From the NCBI GenBank assembly GCA_907163375.1, contig CAJQUW010015339.1:62001-126000 (forward strand): a stretch of 64,000 nt of DNA, written 5' to 3'. This document shows positions 1 through 10,472 of this stretch, piece after piece. The stretch is from Prostheceraeus crozeri (taxonomy: Eukaryota > Platyhelminthes > Polycladida > Euryleptidae). Within the stretch, counting starts at the first letter, position 1, and each line of letters begins with the position of its first letter. The position numbers and the translations under genes were made by a program. Below the pieces are notes generated by a model. That model saw only the letters and a program-made list of their open reading frames with translations. It made no database searches and was not told where the DNA came from.

Positions 1-1345
1 ACTCTATATCTGCATAAATTACTAAAGGAGGACTTAGTTGATATTCCATGCTACTTGTTAGTACTTTTGGATCTGACGGCATTTTTTCTATTTGTGCTTT
101 TCCTCGAATGCAAAACTGGAAGTGTCGTTCTAGTGTTGTCTTATATGTGAATGACTGATTGCATCTTTCGCAGAAGTATTTATGTCTTTTTAAAGTTCTC
201 CTATACAATCTTGACAGCTTTGGAATTCCACAATTGTGTGCTGCTCCATTGTTTAGAATTAGCAAAATATTAACCGTTTGCCTACCAGTAAAGTTACTAT
301 TGTAACGAACACCTTTGAGTCCATTTTCATAAAAGTGAATGTTAATTTTAATATCATTATTTTGGAATATCTTTGATTGATACTGGTGTGGAAATGCCTT
401 CCATATTTAGCTCAGATGTCCACTTACTATATGATTTTAATTCATTCCTTGAACAAGGTACTTCATTATAATGCTATATTGATAAAACTGCATATAGGAA
501 ACAATTATTTGCATTTGAATTAACATTAATGACAGCTCTAGAGTTTTTTAACTTCTTTGGTAGAGGAAATGATTGTCCACCTGACAGTATTGGACTTGTT
601 ATTACATTGAACTCTATATTTTGTACATCATCTATAATCCAATTGCTACCCTTTTTTGTGAAGGCTTCAATATGATTTATTAGACTATTTAAATGATCCT
701 GAAACCAAGCATCATAGTCATAAGTATAGTTTGAGGATGATGAGGTAAAGTGTGCGAGAAAAGTTTCTTCTTCTTGAGGATTAGAACGGACATAACGAAT
801 TTGTGCAATCAGACGACCGCGCAATTGATAGCTCCTTAGTAAGTCAGACACTAAATTCCCTAACATGGAACGCATGCTTTCTAAGAATGATGTTATATCC
901 AAAGTAGGTGTTGTTGGCGTGATATCATGTACACGTGCATGGCCATTGAGTGCGCTTTCGCTGAGACTAACAGCTCCATAGTTATTATGCATATTCATCT
1001 CACTATTTGTGTTATGTACATTCATATGCTGTCGAAATCTACTTATAGAGTTATACGTTTTGCCACACCGAGAGCAGTATTGCATAAAGTTTTGTATGTT
1101 AGTTGAAGCGCTGGTTGTTGGCTTAGAAGTAGATCTATTTTGATTATTTGAATGTGACTCTGTTATGCTATCATTCGGTTTATTATTGCATACAAGTTTA
1201 TGCCTCTTAAGATTATCTATCCTATTCGTCTTATATGGACACTTGCTACATTAATCAGTTTTTCCTAACTTACAAAATTTTTCATGACGTTACAAATTGC
1301 CAATGAGAGTGAACACTATTCCACACTTGGTACAGAAAACCATGA
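1..1345 (-). pseudogene. Polinton-type PolB, N-terminal portion, broken
   Basis: Reading leftward, the minus strand encodes C2H2-like zinc-finger pieces (C-x2-C and H-x3/4-H spacing, clearest near 1030–1085). A 'NCFLYAVLS'-type segment typical of this polymerase family's N-terminal region follows. Then comes a second Cys/His cluster and, near the left edge, a 'VIYADIE' segment that fits the Exo I motif of protein-primed family B polymerases. The rest of the polymerase lies outside the window. The copy looks broken in several places and is treated as a fossil. The family call rests on motif order and remembered family patterns; clade within Polinton/adintovirus is not resolved. Confidence 0.65.
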
Positions 1346-1499
1346 TTATTGATGAGGATTGAAATTAGCAAGACCTTATATACATCTATCATCTAATGAC
1401 GTCAGCGTCATCACCAGCCGATACCATATGTTCCGATCTGTTGTAAAGAGAAAACATAAAATTTAAAGTAATCTATTTTTTTCCAAAAGTAAAAAGAAG

Positions 1500-4345
1500 T
1501 TATAGCTTGACGCATTTCACGATGCCACTGTGATATAGTTTCAAGTGGCTGCAGCTTTCACTGCAGCCACCCAAATCGTACATCTGCGTCAGTCTAAGTC
1601 TACGGATGGTGTTGTCGCTGCACTCGACGTGGACTAAGGTCCCTTTATCATGACGTTGGCTATTAGTCACTTGTGAGGCCAACAGGAGGTTTGATTGAGT
1701 TATGTTTTGTAAGGACTCAACCAAACCTCTGTTCTCCTCCATTAACTGAGGCTCACGAGCCTCGGACTGTTTCAGTCGCTCTTGTCAACGCCGTAGCTTG
1801 CTCTCGATGTCCTCGTCCGTCGTTGCGTCGAGGTCCACGTTGTACTCGCGCACTGGGAGAGGAGCCTTAGGAACTGCGGCTGGGATAGGAGGTGTTACAG
1901 AGGAAGGAGCTGCGGCTGCGATAGGTGTTGGAGGTAAAGGAGCTGCGACTGGGATATGAGCTGCTGACGATGGGGTCAATGTCATCATCGGCGACAGAGG
2001 TAGGCGGACATTCCTGCTAGGAGACGCCCGGATGTTGGAGAATGAGATCTCCTCTTGAGACGCAAACATCACGAAGTCCTGTAATTGAAAGGAACAATTG
2101 TTTATCATCTACTTACCATTTTTGTCATTGATGAGATACAAATGTGAATTCCTCTAACCTCCTACTGGATTGCGGTTTTTTGATCGGATCCACTCTCCTT
2201 GTTAAGAGTCAACGAATCATTCTGAAAGATGAATTAATCAATTGTAGACCAATATATTGATAATCAAGTGAGTTTCAAAATAAATTTTGATGAAAACAAT
2301 TCTGTACACATGCAGTTAACCAATCATATACTTACATGTACACCAGAATCATCATCTTCGTCGGAAGAGGACGTCGGAGATGAAGTCGCTGAAGTAGTGG
2401 ATTCATCCTCGGATGAGGAGTCCGAATCCTCCGATGTTGAGGAGTCATCCGATGACTCGCGAATTGTGTATGGTTTCTCCTCATTGTCCTCTACCGACGT
2501 TGTTGTTGCCGGCATAGGCAAGAAGCTTCTCTGATGCTTATTCAGCCACAGAGATCGCGTAGACTGCAACGAAAAATATGATGACATGTTTGTAACTTAT
2601 TGACGAAGTATGTATGTTCTTAAAAATACTTGATGCATTTTCAGTTATTGTTGGCTGAGACCTATGTAATGACACTTACGGGATTCGAAGGTAGTCTGCT
2701 CCTCGGTGAAGGTAAGTGCGGAATTTTTGGGCAGCTTTGAACACTAGGAAACAGCTGAAAGTAGAAAAATTCATGTTTAATTTCACATTGAGAACTAATA
2801 AATAACTGAAATGCTTACATTTTGCAATTTTTCAGCCAGTATATCCTCGTTAGCCTTTGTCGGTTGAGGTAGCTCACTCTGAAGTGTTTAAGCAATGGTG
2901 ATTTACTTAATGTACAGAAATAATTAAATTAGTCAACAAATACTTGCATCTTTAGCGAACAGTTTTTTCTGAACCAACACCTTAGCTCTCTTCGGTGGGG
3001 GCATCAGCACATCCTGAAATGTTTAACGACATATAATCATTTCATACATAATGAAGTAGTATTTTTATTTTTCTGCTGTGAGCCAGTTATCCGTTGAAGC
3101 AAGCATGTAGAATTGATGGCACTTACCTCACAATCACTAAAAGTCTCATCGATGAACTCCCGTGACTTAGGAACTTTCTTCTTAGGAACTCGAGACTTTT
3201 GAGGCTTATCCTTTGGAGCAGGTTCATCCAACTGGGAAAGCACGCCTTCAGTCGGTCGCTCCTTTCCAAAAAGACGCTCCAACTTCTTCTTCTCAACTTT
3301 GGAGGTTAAGTTAATCCCCTTTCTTCCATTTAGTTGAGCACAAGGGGTGTGCTTGGCAATGAAGGCTTTCGCGGAGTCACTATTTGCCTTTGCATCGCTC
3401 TTTTCGTACCGCTTACACGTGAGACAGTAGAGGTAGGTGCAGTCCTCTCGGAAGGAGCATTCCTCATGCCCGCTTTTATTCGCATGTCGAACGGGCAGTT
3501 GACAAGTCTCACAGAAATGGAAGATGAGACGTTGCCGTGCGATGCTTTCATGTCGAACCATTTCTGTAGAGGATAAAAAAATTTATTATAATTTAATCTC
3601 TTATTAAATGAGAAATCATTTATGTACCAGCTTCAAAGCTTTATTAAGTACTAGATTAATATTTGACAAATCTTAAGAAGAAATAAATTCATGGATGAAA
3701 TAGAAACTGAGATTCGAAAGTTTAATTTCATTCGAAAGGATTTGTTCATAAAAAGACATGAAATTTGGAAGCAGCTGATTAATCATTATTTAATTTCGAA
3801 ATGATAATAGAATGAAAATGAGATTTCGAAAATTTGAGTCACTTCTCAATTGGTTTAATTAAACAAGCTTGAATTTTATGGAAACAGCTGATTTATATTT
3901 ATATAATTTGAAATAAATATAATGAAAGTGAGATTTCGGAAATTTCAACCGTTACTCAATTCGTTTAATTAAACAAATTTGAATCTCATGCATCTGCTAT
4001 CAGATGACATTGAATTTTTGTTTAAGCATCTTTTTATTTCGAAACAATGTGTGAAAATACGGATGTCAATTGCACTTTTACTCAGACTTATACAGTCATG
4101 TCTCTTCTGGATGATTTAATATAGGAAGAAAATAAAAAAAACATGGTTAATAATGTAACATAAAGTGTTCCTATCCTAAAACCCAGGCTTCTATATTTAA
4201 AGCTATTTGGTTATAAAAACTTAATAATGGTCATACTCCCGAATATCCTATAAAGTAGCACAACATGGCAATGAAACTTACTTCAGAATTGTAATATGAA
4301 TCGGAGAACGGAGGAACGAAGAACGACGTCTGCTATGGACACTGA
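1500..4345 (-). CDS. Intron-containing gene of unknown family
   Basis: A series of minus-strand open blocks is separated by short gaps with GT…AG borders, which suggests a gene with about seven introns. The large blocks are 3127–3563, 2336–2563 and 1500–2078, with small ones near 2944–3013, 2819–2878, 2680–2754 and 2166–2221. The first coding block opens with ATG at 3561, two bases after an acceptor-like CTACAG; a leader exon probably lies at 4282–4345 below a TATA box. The first block has many Cys and His (C-x2-C pairs, zinc-ribbon-like) then a Lys-rich stretch. The middle block is Ser/Asp/Glu-rich. The last has a Pro/Ala-rich region, a short coiled-coil-like stretch and a compact C-terminal domain. 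I do not recognise the family. It sits beside the polymerase fossil, so it may be an element gene; it is not certain that it is whole. Confidence 0.5.
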
Positions 4346-4384
4346 ATAATTCAAAAATTAGTCAAGATCTGATGTGTAAAAGTT

Positions 4385-4395
4385 CTTTATATATG
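4385..4395 (-). promoter_or_regulatory. TATA box for the intron-containing minus-strand gene
   Basis: The minus strand reads CATATATAAAG. A TCAGT initiator-like motif lies about 45 bases downstream (near 4343), followed by a leader that ends at a GTAAGT donor (4281–4276). Confidence 0.5.
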
Positions 4396-4762
4396 AAATT
4401 GACAAAGCAACTATGAGCAAAGACTTTATGACATCACATCATCGCATTAGTACAGTTAAACAAAATTGTTAACTCAAACAAGAATTGGAACAGCTGGTTC
4501 ATTTTTAACCTTAGAAATGGAAGTGCCATCAAATGTTTTGAAAGATTTCTACATGTAAACAGTAAATTGAATTCAAAGTAATATGAACTGATGGACTCAT
4601 ATATTATTTTGATATACATGTTATTATTAATATTCATATAATGATTCATATTTGAAGATATAAAACGTGTCATTTGAATAGAACATTAAAATTTGAATAA
4701 AGCGTTAAATTTCGAAAATTCGAATTTCGCGCCAAAATTCAAATAACCAAATTTAATGATGA

Positions 4763-4818
4763 GGGTTAAGGTTAGGGTAAGGGTTAGGGTTAGGGATAGG
4801 GTTAAGGTTAGGGTTAGG
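4763..4818 (+). repeat. Interstitial telomere-like (TTAGGG)n tract
   Basis: About nine imperfect copies of GGGTTA/TTAGGG run in tandem with a few variants (GGGTAA, GGATAG, GGTTAA). TTAGGG is the common animal telomere repeat. The tract is internal and is flanked by unique sequence. Confidence 0.85.
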
Positions 4819-4933
4819 AAAGCAAGAAGAGTATCTATGGCACCCGGAACCCATGGGTAAATAATTACCCTATAATCCGAAAAATTTCGAGGGCGCGAAG
4901 ATTTTGAGGCCCCCGCCGTGTATGAAGTGTATG

Positions 4934-4972
4934 AAGGTCAAAGGTCAAGGTCAGGTCTAAGGTCAAGGTCAA
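4934..4972 (+). repeat. Short AAGGTC-type microsatellite
   Basis: Repeated AGGTCA half-sites occur, including AGGTCAAAGGTCA and AAGGTCAAGGTCA. These match nuclear-receptor half-site spelling, but the run is better explained as a hexamer microsatellite because the copies continue with irregular spacing. Confidence 0.55.
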
Positions 4973-5073
4973 GTGTAGAGGTTTGTATATTATGGTCATT
5001 TTTAGTTGTAAAACTCCAACTTTGTAAATTTGTAAACTTAGTCATTTTTGTAAAAAAACTTGGAATTTTTCAA

Positions 5074-5400
5074 GTTGCATACAGATGCATACAGCTAGGA
5101 TTTTTTCATCAAATGGGTACATACAATACATCATTCGAATGCTCTTTTCATTCTGATTCTAATGGTGTATTGTATGACACATGTATGACATATAACTAGA
5201 GAGCTACATACCTTAAAAGAATGGGCTAAAAACTTAGTGAATTTAAAAATCTAACATTTGTCTGCTTGCATAAAGTTGCATACAACTAGGATTTTCCCAT
5301 CGAATAGGTAGATACCTTATATCATTCAAATGGTTTTTTCATTCTCATTCTTATGGTGTCGTGTATGACACATGTATGATATCATCTTGGACTGCTACAA
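5074..5400 (+). repeat. Two diverged direct copies, about 130 bp each
   Basis: The stretch from GTTGCATACAG near 5074 to about 5208 recurs from 5275 to about 5400. Both share ACTAGGATTTT/CTAGGATTTT, a CATTCxAATG block and GACACATGTATGA. The copies differ by many substitutions, so the duplication is old. No gene is seen between 4400 and 5637. Confidence 0.6.
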
Positions 5401-5637
5401 GCATTTTAAAATTAACAACATAACTGTTTCTTTAAAAGTTATATGTTCCTATTTATTTCAAGTTGAAGTCTTCATATTTGATTTTTTTTGGTTTCAATTC
5501 AGTTATTGAACATCATTAATTGTAGATAGTTATTCCCCTTTCCCATTCAGACCTTAATTGCAGACCGATTTGTGAAATGATAAAACAAGTCTGTTCATAT
5601 ATACAAATGAATATTAAATGAAGAGATTAAAAACACA

Positions 5638-6105
5638 CTAAATGTCATCAAGGTAAGGAAATGGTACAAGTTTTTTCAAGTCCACTTGCACATGGATCCT
5701 GGTCTTTTTGGGCGCACAGGGACAGCGAAGTGGTGTGTCAAGGTCGATGATGGAAAATTCGAGAGCGGTTGAGAGGTTCCGCTCGTTGGGCTCCATTCGC
5801 ATGAAGACCCGTTTGGTGTGGTACTTCTTCGGCGCGTTCTTTACTTTGACAGTGACCCTTCCATATAGTGGCGTTCTCATGGACTTTTTATTCATGTGCC
5901 GCATCGTCTCGATTGATGCGTCACTATCATCACTCGAGTAGTTGGTTGATGCAGGGGCTTCGGCGAACACCACCGGCTCGTTTGGTGTTGTAGATCGCTC
6001 CATCGGAGATTGGGGAGGTGTATTGGTACGTTCCATTGGCGATTGAGGTGAAGTGGTACGATCAGCAGTACCGTTCTCAACTGCAGCTTCCTGTTTGCGA
6101 TCCAT
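5638..6105 (-). CDS. Unknown 155-residue protein
   Basis: The frame is uninterrupted and opens with ATG at 6105. The first ~55 residues are low-complexity, with repeated T-x-PQSPMER-like phrases and an acidic Ser/Asp stretch, and look disordered. The second half is basic and more globular, with alternating hydrophobic residues (GRVTVKVKNAP…), a Cys-Pro-Cys and a hydrophobic C-terminal tail. There is no signal peptide or membrane segment. A TATA box (GTATATAAG, minus strand, about 6190–6198) lies some 85 bases upstream of the ATG. The gene faces away from the one starting at 6328, and the two share a 222-bp gap. I do not recognise the family; an element-borne gene is plausible from its neighbours. 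Confidence 0.55.
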   Translation of the reverse strand: MDRKQEAAVENGTADRTTSPQSPMERTNTPPQSPMERSTTPNEPVVFAEAPASTNYSSDDSDASIETMRHMNKKSMRTPLYGRVTVKVKNAPKKYHTKRVFMRMEPNERNLSTALEFSIIDLDTPLRCPCAPKKTRIHVQVDLKKLVPFPYLDDI

Positions 6106-6327
6106 AATGACTTCTAGATTTAAAATAATTGTAACTTGTAAACGTGAGGATTAGAACCTTTGATAAGAATTGGCACAAACCTCGGACTTATATACTTTTT
6201 AAACAAAGGAAATCCTAACAGCCAATCAGAGAGGTACCGAACTTCCCTAAAGACTATATAACTATATAAAGGATTTCATTGTTCCAAACTGTCAAGTACT
6301 TATCCTCAACGTTCCATAACAAGAAGC
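6106..6327. promoter_or_regulatory. Divergent promoter with two TATA boxes
   Basis: A minus-strand TATA (GTATATAAG, about 6190–6198) serves the 5638–6105 gene. A plus-strand pair ACTATATAACTATATAAAGG (about 6252–6271) lies roughly 55 bases before the ATG at 6328. Leaders are short and no introns are needed. Confidence 0.6.
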
Positions 6328-6618
6328 ATGTCCTCAAAACCTTTATTCTATTTTCAAAATGACAACCAAGTCATTATGGGCGGTCAGTTGGATATGACCG
6401 TGCATCTCTGTTGCGGCTGCAAAGTGTCCTTATGGAAAACTTTAACTGTGACAGCACTTCCAAGGCGGAGTGGACTACCAGTGAAGTGTCCGGTACACGA
6501 GTGTGAGCATGACTTCACCAACAATCAGACATTTCATCAATGGTGTGATGACTTCCTAAAGATCATGGAGTCACCTGAGGGACGTGATCTGTACCCATCC
6601 TTTATTTTTCATGCTTAA
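6328..6618 (+). CDS. Unknown 96-residue Cys/His-rich protein
   Basis: The short uninterrupted frame starts at an ATG about 55 bases below a double TATA box. It has Cys-Cys-x-Cys near residue 28 and, near residue 54, a C-x3-H-x-C-x-H cluster, which together could bind one metal ion. The rest is mixed helix-like sequence ending in an aromatic tail. There is no signal peptide. A compact promoter, small size and divergent pairing with the 5638–6105 gene resemble the style of virus-like elements, but nothing in the protein itself identifies a family. Confidence 0.5.
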   Translation: MSSKPLFYFQNDNQVIMGGQLDMTVHLCCGCKVSLWKTLTVTALPRRSGLPVKCPVHECEHDFTNNQTFHQWCDDFLKIMESPEGRDLYPSFIFHA

Positions 6619-7341
6619 ATTAAACTTACATTGTAAATCTCTTGTCTTTTTCACTTTAAACAAAGTTCTGGAATTGGTTTTCTTATTGGGGAGCAACTAA
6701 ATCATAACTGCACATTAAAGTTTCACATCTAAATAGTGTTACATTTAAAATAATTGTCACAATAGTCGCAATTGAGCAAACCCACTCAAAATCAAACAAC
6801 GGACGTCTATCGGTACGTACCCAAGTGCTCAGAACCAAGTCACACAAGTTCGATCATAGACGTTCCGAAACGCAATGTACTCAACCGAGTGTACCAAACA
6901 CATGTACCTATCCAGTAAAACAGATCTCATACTTGTTCCTATTCATAACACTGGATTATACATGTACCTATCCATGTTCCTATTCATAACACTGAATTTT
7001 ACATGTACCCATCCATGTGCCTATCCCTCGCAAGTAGGGCACAGTTATCACTACTGGCCTACCTGCAATCTAACCGTTGAGGTTCGTGTGTTCGCTGATG
7101 ATGCGAATTACTTCTGCACTGCGCGTGCTTGGCCAATCACACATGCCGAAGAGAGACACATATCTGTCAATCTCTATCGCTTGCTACCATTGCATACAAT
7201 GGCTGGGATTACCTCCGCGCTACACTAACCCACACGCATATGAATCTATATCTGTGAATGGCACACAGATAATTAACACGATGAACTTTTATAATCAGGC
7301 AATATAATTGCATGTTAAGTGAAACTTTTTCAATAGATATA
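6619..7341. repeat. Non-coding stretch with a three-copy tandem repeat
   Basis: Between about 6898 and 7027 the phrase ACATGTACCTATCCA…TTCCTATTCATAACACTG occurs three times with decreasing fidelity. The rest shows no gene I can support; reading frames here are short and repeat-derived. Confidence 0.5.
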
Positions 7342-7887
7342 CAGTCGCGTCGGGAAGTTTGCAAACGAAATATTTTTTGTACCAAAGAGGTTTATGACGA
7401 ATGATTTATTCCGAGCAAGTCAAAAATATGAATGAAAATGCATATAAAACATGAGCGGAATGCACTTTGGACCCTTTCAAGTGGTGCTGTGGAATTCTAT
7501 TTTGAGCCCATGGAGTCGTCTTGCTTGGACGACTACTACATTTAAACTGAGGTTGTAACTCTAGGCATGTCAATGTTTGGTAGGCTGTATGCTTTGAGAC
7601 ATTTAATCATCTCCCGATTTCGGAATACGAGTGACCCTCCTCACGAAGGACCATTACATCTATTCGAGATTTGGTTAATAACTTGGTCCCTCTCGAACAA
7701 TAGGAATACGAAATGACGATGAAAAATGAGTTAAATTGAGCAAATTTTGCGACGATGAGATGACACACAATGCATTTGGAACACAAAAAATGTAATTTCT
7801 GGAATTTCCAAATATATAATCCATAACAAGTGGAGATGCAAGTAAATCCTACAAATAACATCGTTCGCAAACATTCTGATGTGATTA
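7342..7887 (-). mobile_element. Tc1-like transposon relic
   Basis: The left end begins TA-CAGTCGCGTCGGGAAG, and its degenerate inverse lies at about 7860–7887 (both contain GTTTGC-AACGA). On the minus strand from about 7680, a Tc1 transposase N-terminal helix-turn-helix piece reads MVLREEGHSYSEIGR. A recognisable continuation follows in the same frame after a stop codon. Most of the catalytic domain is missing, so the copy is dead and short (about 0.55 kb). Confidence 0.7.
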
Positions 7888-8431
7888 TGCATTTATTCTC
7901 TAGAGTGAACTGTCACAATACCTTTTTGACAGTAGATATTCGTGCATGCATGTGGCTATCTTCAGCAAAATCAAACATGATCATTTATCAATAGTTTCAC
8001 TAACATCTTAAATGCGGCTATGCTGACATGCGAGGAGTTACGCAGAATGTCGGTACATTGTGCCGGACCGCATCGAAGTCGTGAAAAGTGCACGCCCGCG
8101 GAGTCGGGAATTGTTAACAGCTTTGCATCCCTGAATAAGACGATTGTCCTTTGTGGCTCATCCGAAGGAATCTGAAAATCTCATTATCATCCAAAAGGTC
8201 AAGAGGCAGATGCTAAATAACATCAGAAGACGTTAGTGGAGTTATGTGCACCGCGAGAAAAGTGATGTGGACAACAGAGAAACTTTAAGAAGACGGAGAC
8301 TTGCATATTTACATGTATACGTGCGCTTTCTCATACGAGTGTGAATGACAGTTTTTCATGTCTTTAAATGTCAAAAGGCCCTTTTTGTTTCAGTCTGTGA
8401 ATTATGATTAGTGGCGTCATGGTTGCGTATA
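7888..8431. other. Unassigned sequence
   Basis: No gene or clear repeat boundary is visible. The part at 8040–8280 is less AT-rich than its surroundings and may be old transposon debris, but no motif supports a family. Confidence 0.4.
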
Positions 8432-9501
8432 AACTCAGCAACAATGATAACTGCACATTGAAATTTCTTTCTTTTTCATTCACTTAAGACATCGCTGATC
8501 AATCAATTGATTTGATGACTATTCACGGCCGCAGTAGCGACAGCTGACAACTTCTAACCGAAAATATTAAAAAACTAACTAATGATCAATGGTTCATATA
8601 TTATGCAATCATTGCCAGGAGTTATAATGGTATATTTTCATTCGAAAGCCCATCGAGCATTTGATCGTAGGGTTTGAAATGTTGATTTTACTTTGTACGA
8701 TAATTATCTTTAATATTGGAGGGTTGATGGGAATTTAGTTTCAAGAATATTTAAGACGTTTGCTTTTAATTATTTTAAATTATTTAAATTATTTAATTAT
8801 TTTTCTTTTAAAATATCAACTTAATTTTTATAATATTATTAGACCCTAACGCACCATTTTTTTTTTAGATTGGATATTACAATAATGCATAAACTACATG
8901 TACATGTAAATACATAATTCAAGCTTATCTATGAAATGAGAACCACACACGAAAACTTTTTAAATTCCAAAAAATATTACTTTATTTACATGAAGAAATG
9001 TAAGAAAAATTCAATTGCCAAATGCTCGGACAGTCGTGTGCCGGCGTTTTAGACGTTTTGAAGCGTGCTCAACGGTTCCACTTACTTACTCGGGTCTTGA
9101 TCCAAAGATTTCGGATGGTGTTGGGAGCTCTACCAAAATGTCTACCGACAGCTCGATAGGAACTTCCGGCCGTCAGTATCCCAATAGCTTTCCAACGTTC
9201 ACCGTCACTCATTTGTTTGGGCATAATAAAAATTGAGATTTATTGTTTGATATCGTCAGAAGAGGCTAATAACTGCACAAACACTTTAAGAAAGGTCTGA
9301 TTAAATAGTGATGTGGGACCAATAGTGCACAATATGCGAACCATTGATCATTAATTAGTTTTTTAATATTCTCGGTTAGAAGTTGACAGCTGTCGCTACT
9401 GCGGCCGTGAATAGTCATCAAATCAATTGATTGATCAGCGATGTCTTAAGTGAATGAAAAAGAAAGAAATTTCAATGTGCAGTTATCATTGTTGCTGAGT
9501 G
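8432..9501. mobile_element. Tc1/mariner-type element with 164-bp terminal inverted repeats
   Basis: The arms 8432–8595 and 9338–9501 are inverse copies with about four mismatches in 164 bases. Both ends abut TA dinucleotides (8430–8431 and 9502–9503), as expected for Tc1/mariner target duplication. The interior is only about 740 bp, so it cannot hold a full transposase. The high arm identity suggests a fairly recent insertion or arm homogenisation. Confidence 0.85.
9000..9239 (-). pseudogene. Tc1/mariner transposase, DNA-binding domain remnant
   Basis: From an ATG near 9227, the minus strand encodes MPKQMSDGERWKAIG followed by a helix-turn-helix pattern (SYRAVGRHFG, then NTIRNLW). This is the usual N-terminal paired-like domain of Tc1/mariner transposases. 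The frame ends after about 50 residues, and traces of the next segment appear in another frame. The DDE catalytic domain is absent, which makes the host element non-autonomous. Confidence 0.7.
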
Positions 9502-9974
9502 TAGATCTGCACTTGATCTGCGCATAGATCAATGTGCCATTCATTAACAAGCACATCATTGTATCGAGTGTCACTATTTCAACACCACGAAAACTCGACT
9601 GCTGCGAAGGTTCCCGGGACGAACACACCAGATGCTTTTGTTAAATATTTGGCAAATACTTGACAACATTTTACTAAACTTCTACTAAAATTTTATCGAA
9701 TATTTATCTAACATAGCTGATGATTTGCCAATTTTTAGCAAATAGCAAATTATTTGGTAAAATTCTAATAAAATGTCTCAAATTTCTCTCTGATATTATC
9801 TTACACAACTCTTACGTGAATTCCCAACAAAAACATTCTAAAACTGTTCAGAAAATGTCGTGAATTTGCTATAAAAACATTCCAAAAAATGTTATATGTT
9901 CAAATGACAATACATGAGAATATTATGAAAATGTTATCTTAAAACATTTTTAGAATGTTTTCTAGACATGCTCC

Positions 9975-10215
9975 AATATTTTGCCACAACATATATCGTA
10001 GATGAACTGTAGTTTTATCAATAAAATGTGAGCATCCTGCGAATCCACTTAATGAGTCAAGATGAAACTAAGTTTAACGATGTGTAAATATATTGCATTA
10101 TAATTTACTTATCATAAAACTTGTGGGTTTGATCTTGACACATAAAGTGGGTTCGCAGACCGCTCACATTCTATTGATAAAATTACAGTTAACCTACGCC
10201 GTAGCAAAACATTGA
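9975..10215. mobile_element. Small foldback MITE
   Basis: The arm AACTGTAGTTTTATCAATAA… (10005–10078) has its inverse at 10119–10192. Weaker pairing extends outward to about 9975 and 10215. The spacer is about 40 bases. There is no coding capacity. Confidence 0.6.
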
Positions 10216-10248
10216 TGAAATTTACCGTTGATATTAATTGAATATATT

Positions 10249-10472
10249 GTTGATCGAAGTCATCCTGCTGCGAAATGCTCCAAGGATTAACAGCAGAAAA
10301 ACTCAATGCTGCTAAAGCCAAAACATTCGGAGGCAGTGACAAGAATAGCCCTACATATTTATACATTATAACTGTTGATCGAAGTCATCCTGCTACGAAT
10401 CGCTCCAAGGATTAACAGCAGAAAAACTCACTGCTGCTAAAACCAAAACATTCGGAGGCAGTGGCAAAGAAT
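10249..10472 (+). repeat. Two-copy tandem duplication, about 97 bp each
   Basis: Copies at 10249–10345 and 10374–10472 share GTTGATCGAAGTCATCCTGC and the rest of the unit with about 92–95% identity by eye. A 28-bp spacer separates them. Confidence 0.8.

Larger units (their letters stand above)
1..6650. mobile_element. Polinton/Maverick-like element, partial (runs off left edge)
   Basis: The left edge carries part of a protein-primed type B DNA polymerase of the kind found in Polintons and adintoviruses. Next to it lie three compact genes of unknown family with their own TATA boxes on both strands. No integrase, capsid, ATPase or protease gene and no terminal inverted repeat is visible, so the right limit is a guess set just after the last short gene. 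The polymerase part looks broken, with several breaks; the small genes look mostly whole. The element would be a fossil. Whether the small genes belong to it or are separate is inferred only from closeness and compact style. Age cannot be judged without other copies. Confidence 0.5.

Noticed and set aside
474-1085. Host C2H2 zinc-finger gene
   Set aside because: The finger is followed by the segment typical of Polinton-type polymerase N-termini, and further polymerase motifs continue toward the left edge.
4934-4972. Nuclear-receptor response element (DR1 of AGGTCA)
   Set aside because: The half-sites are part of a short microsatellite with irregular spacing, and no gene start lies nearby.
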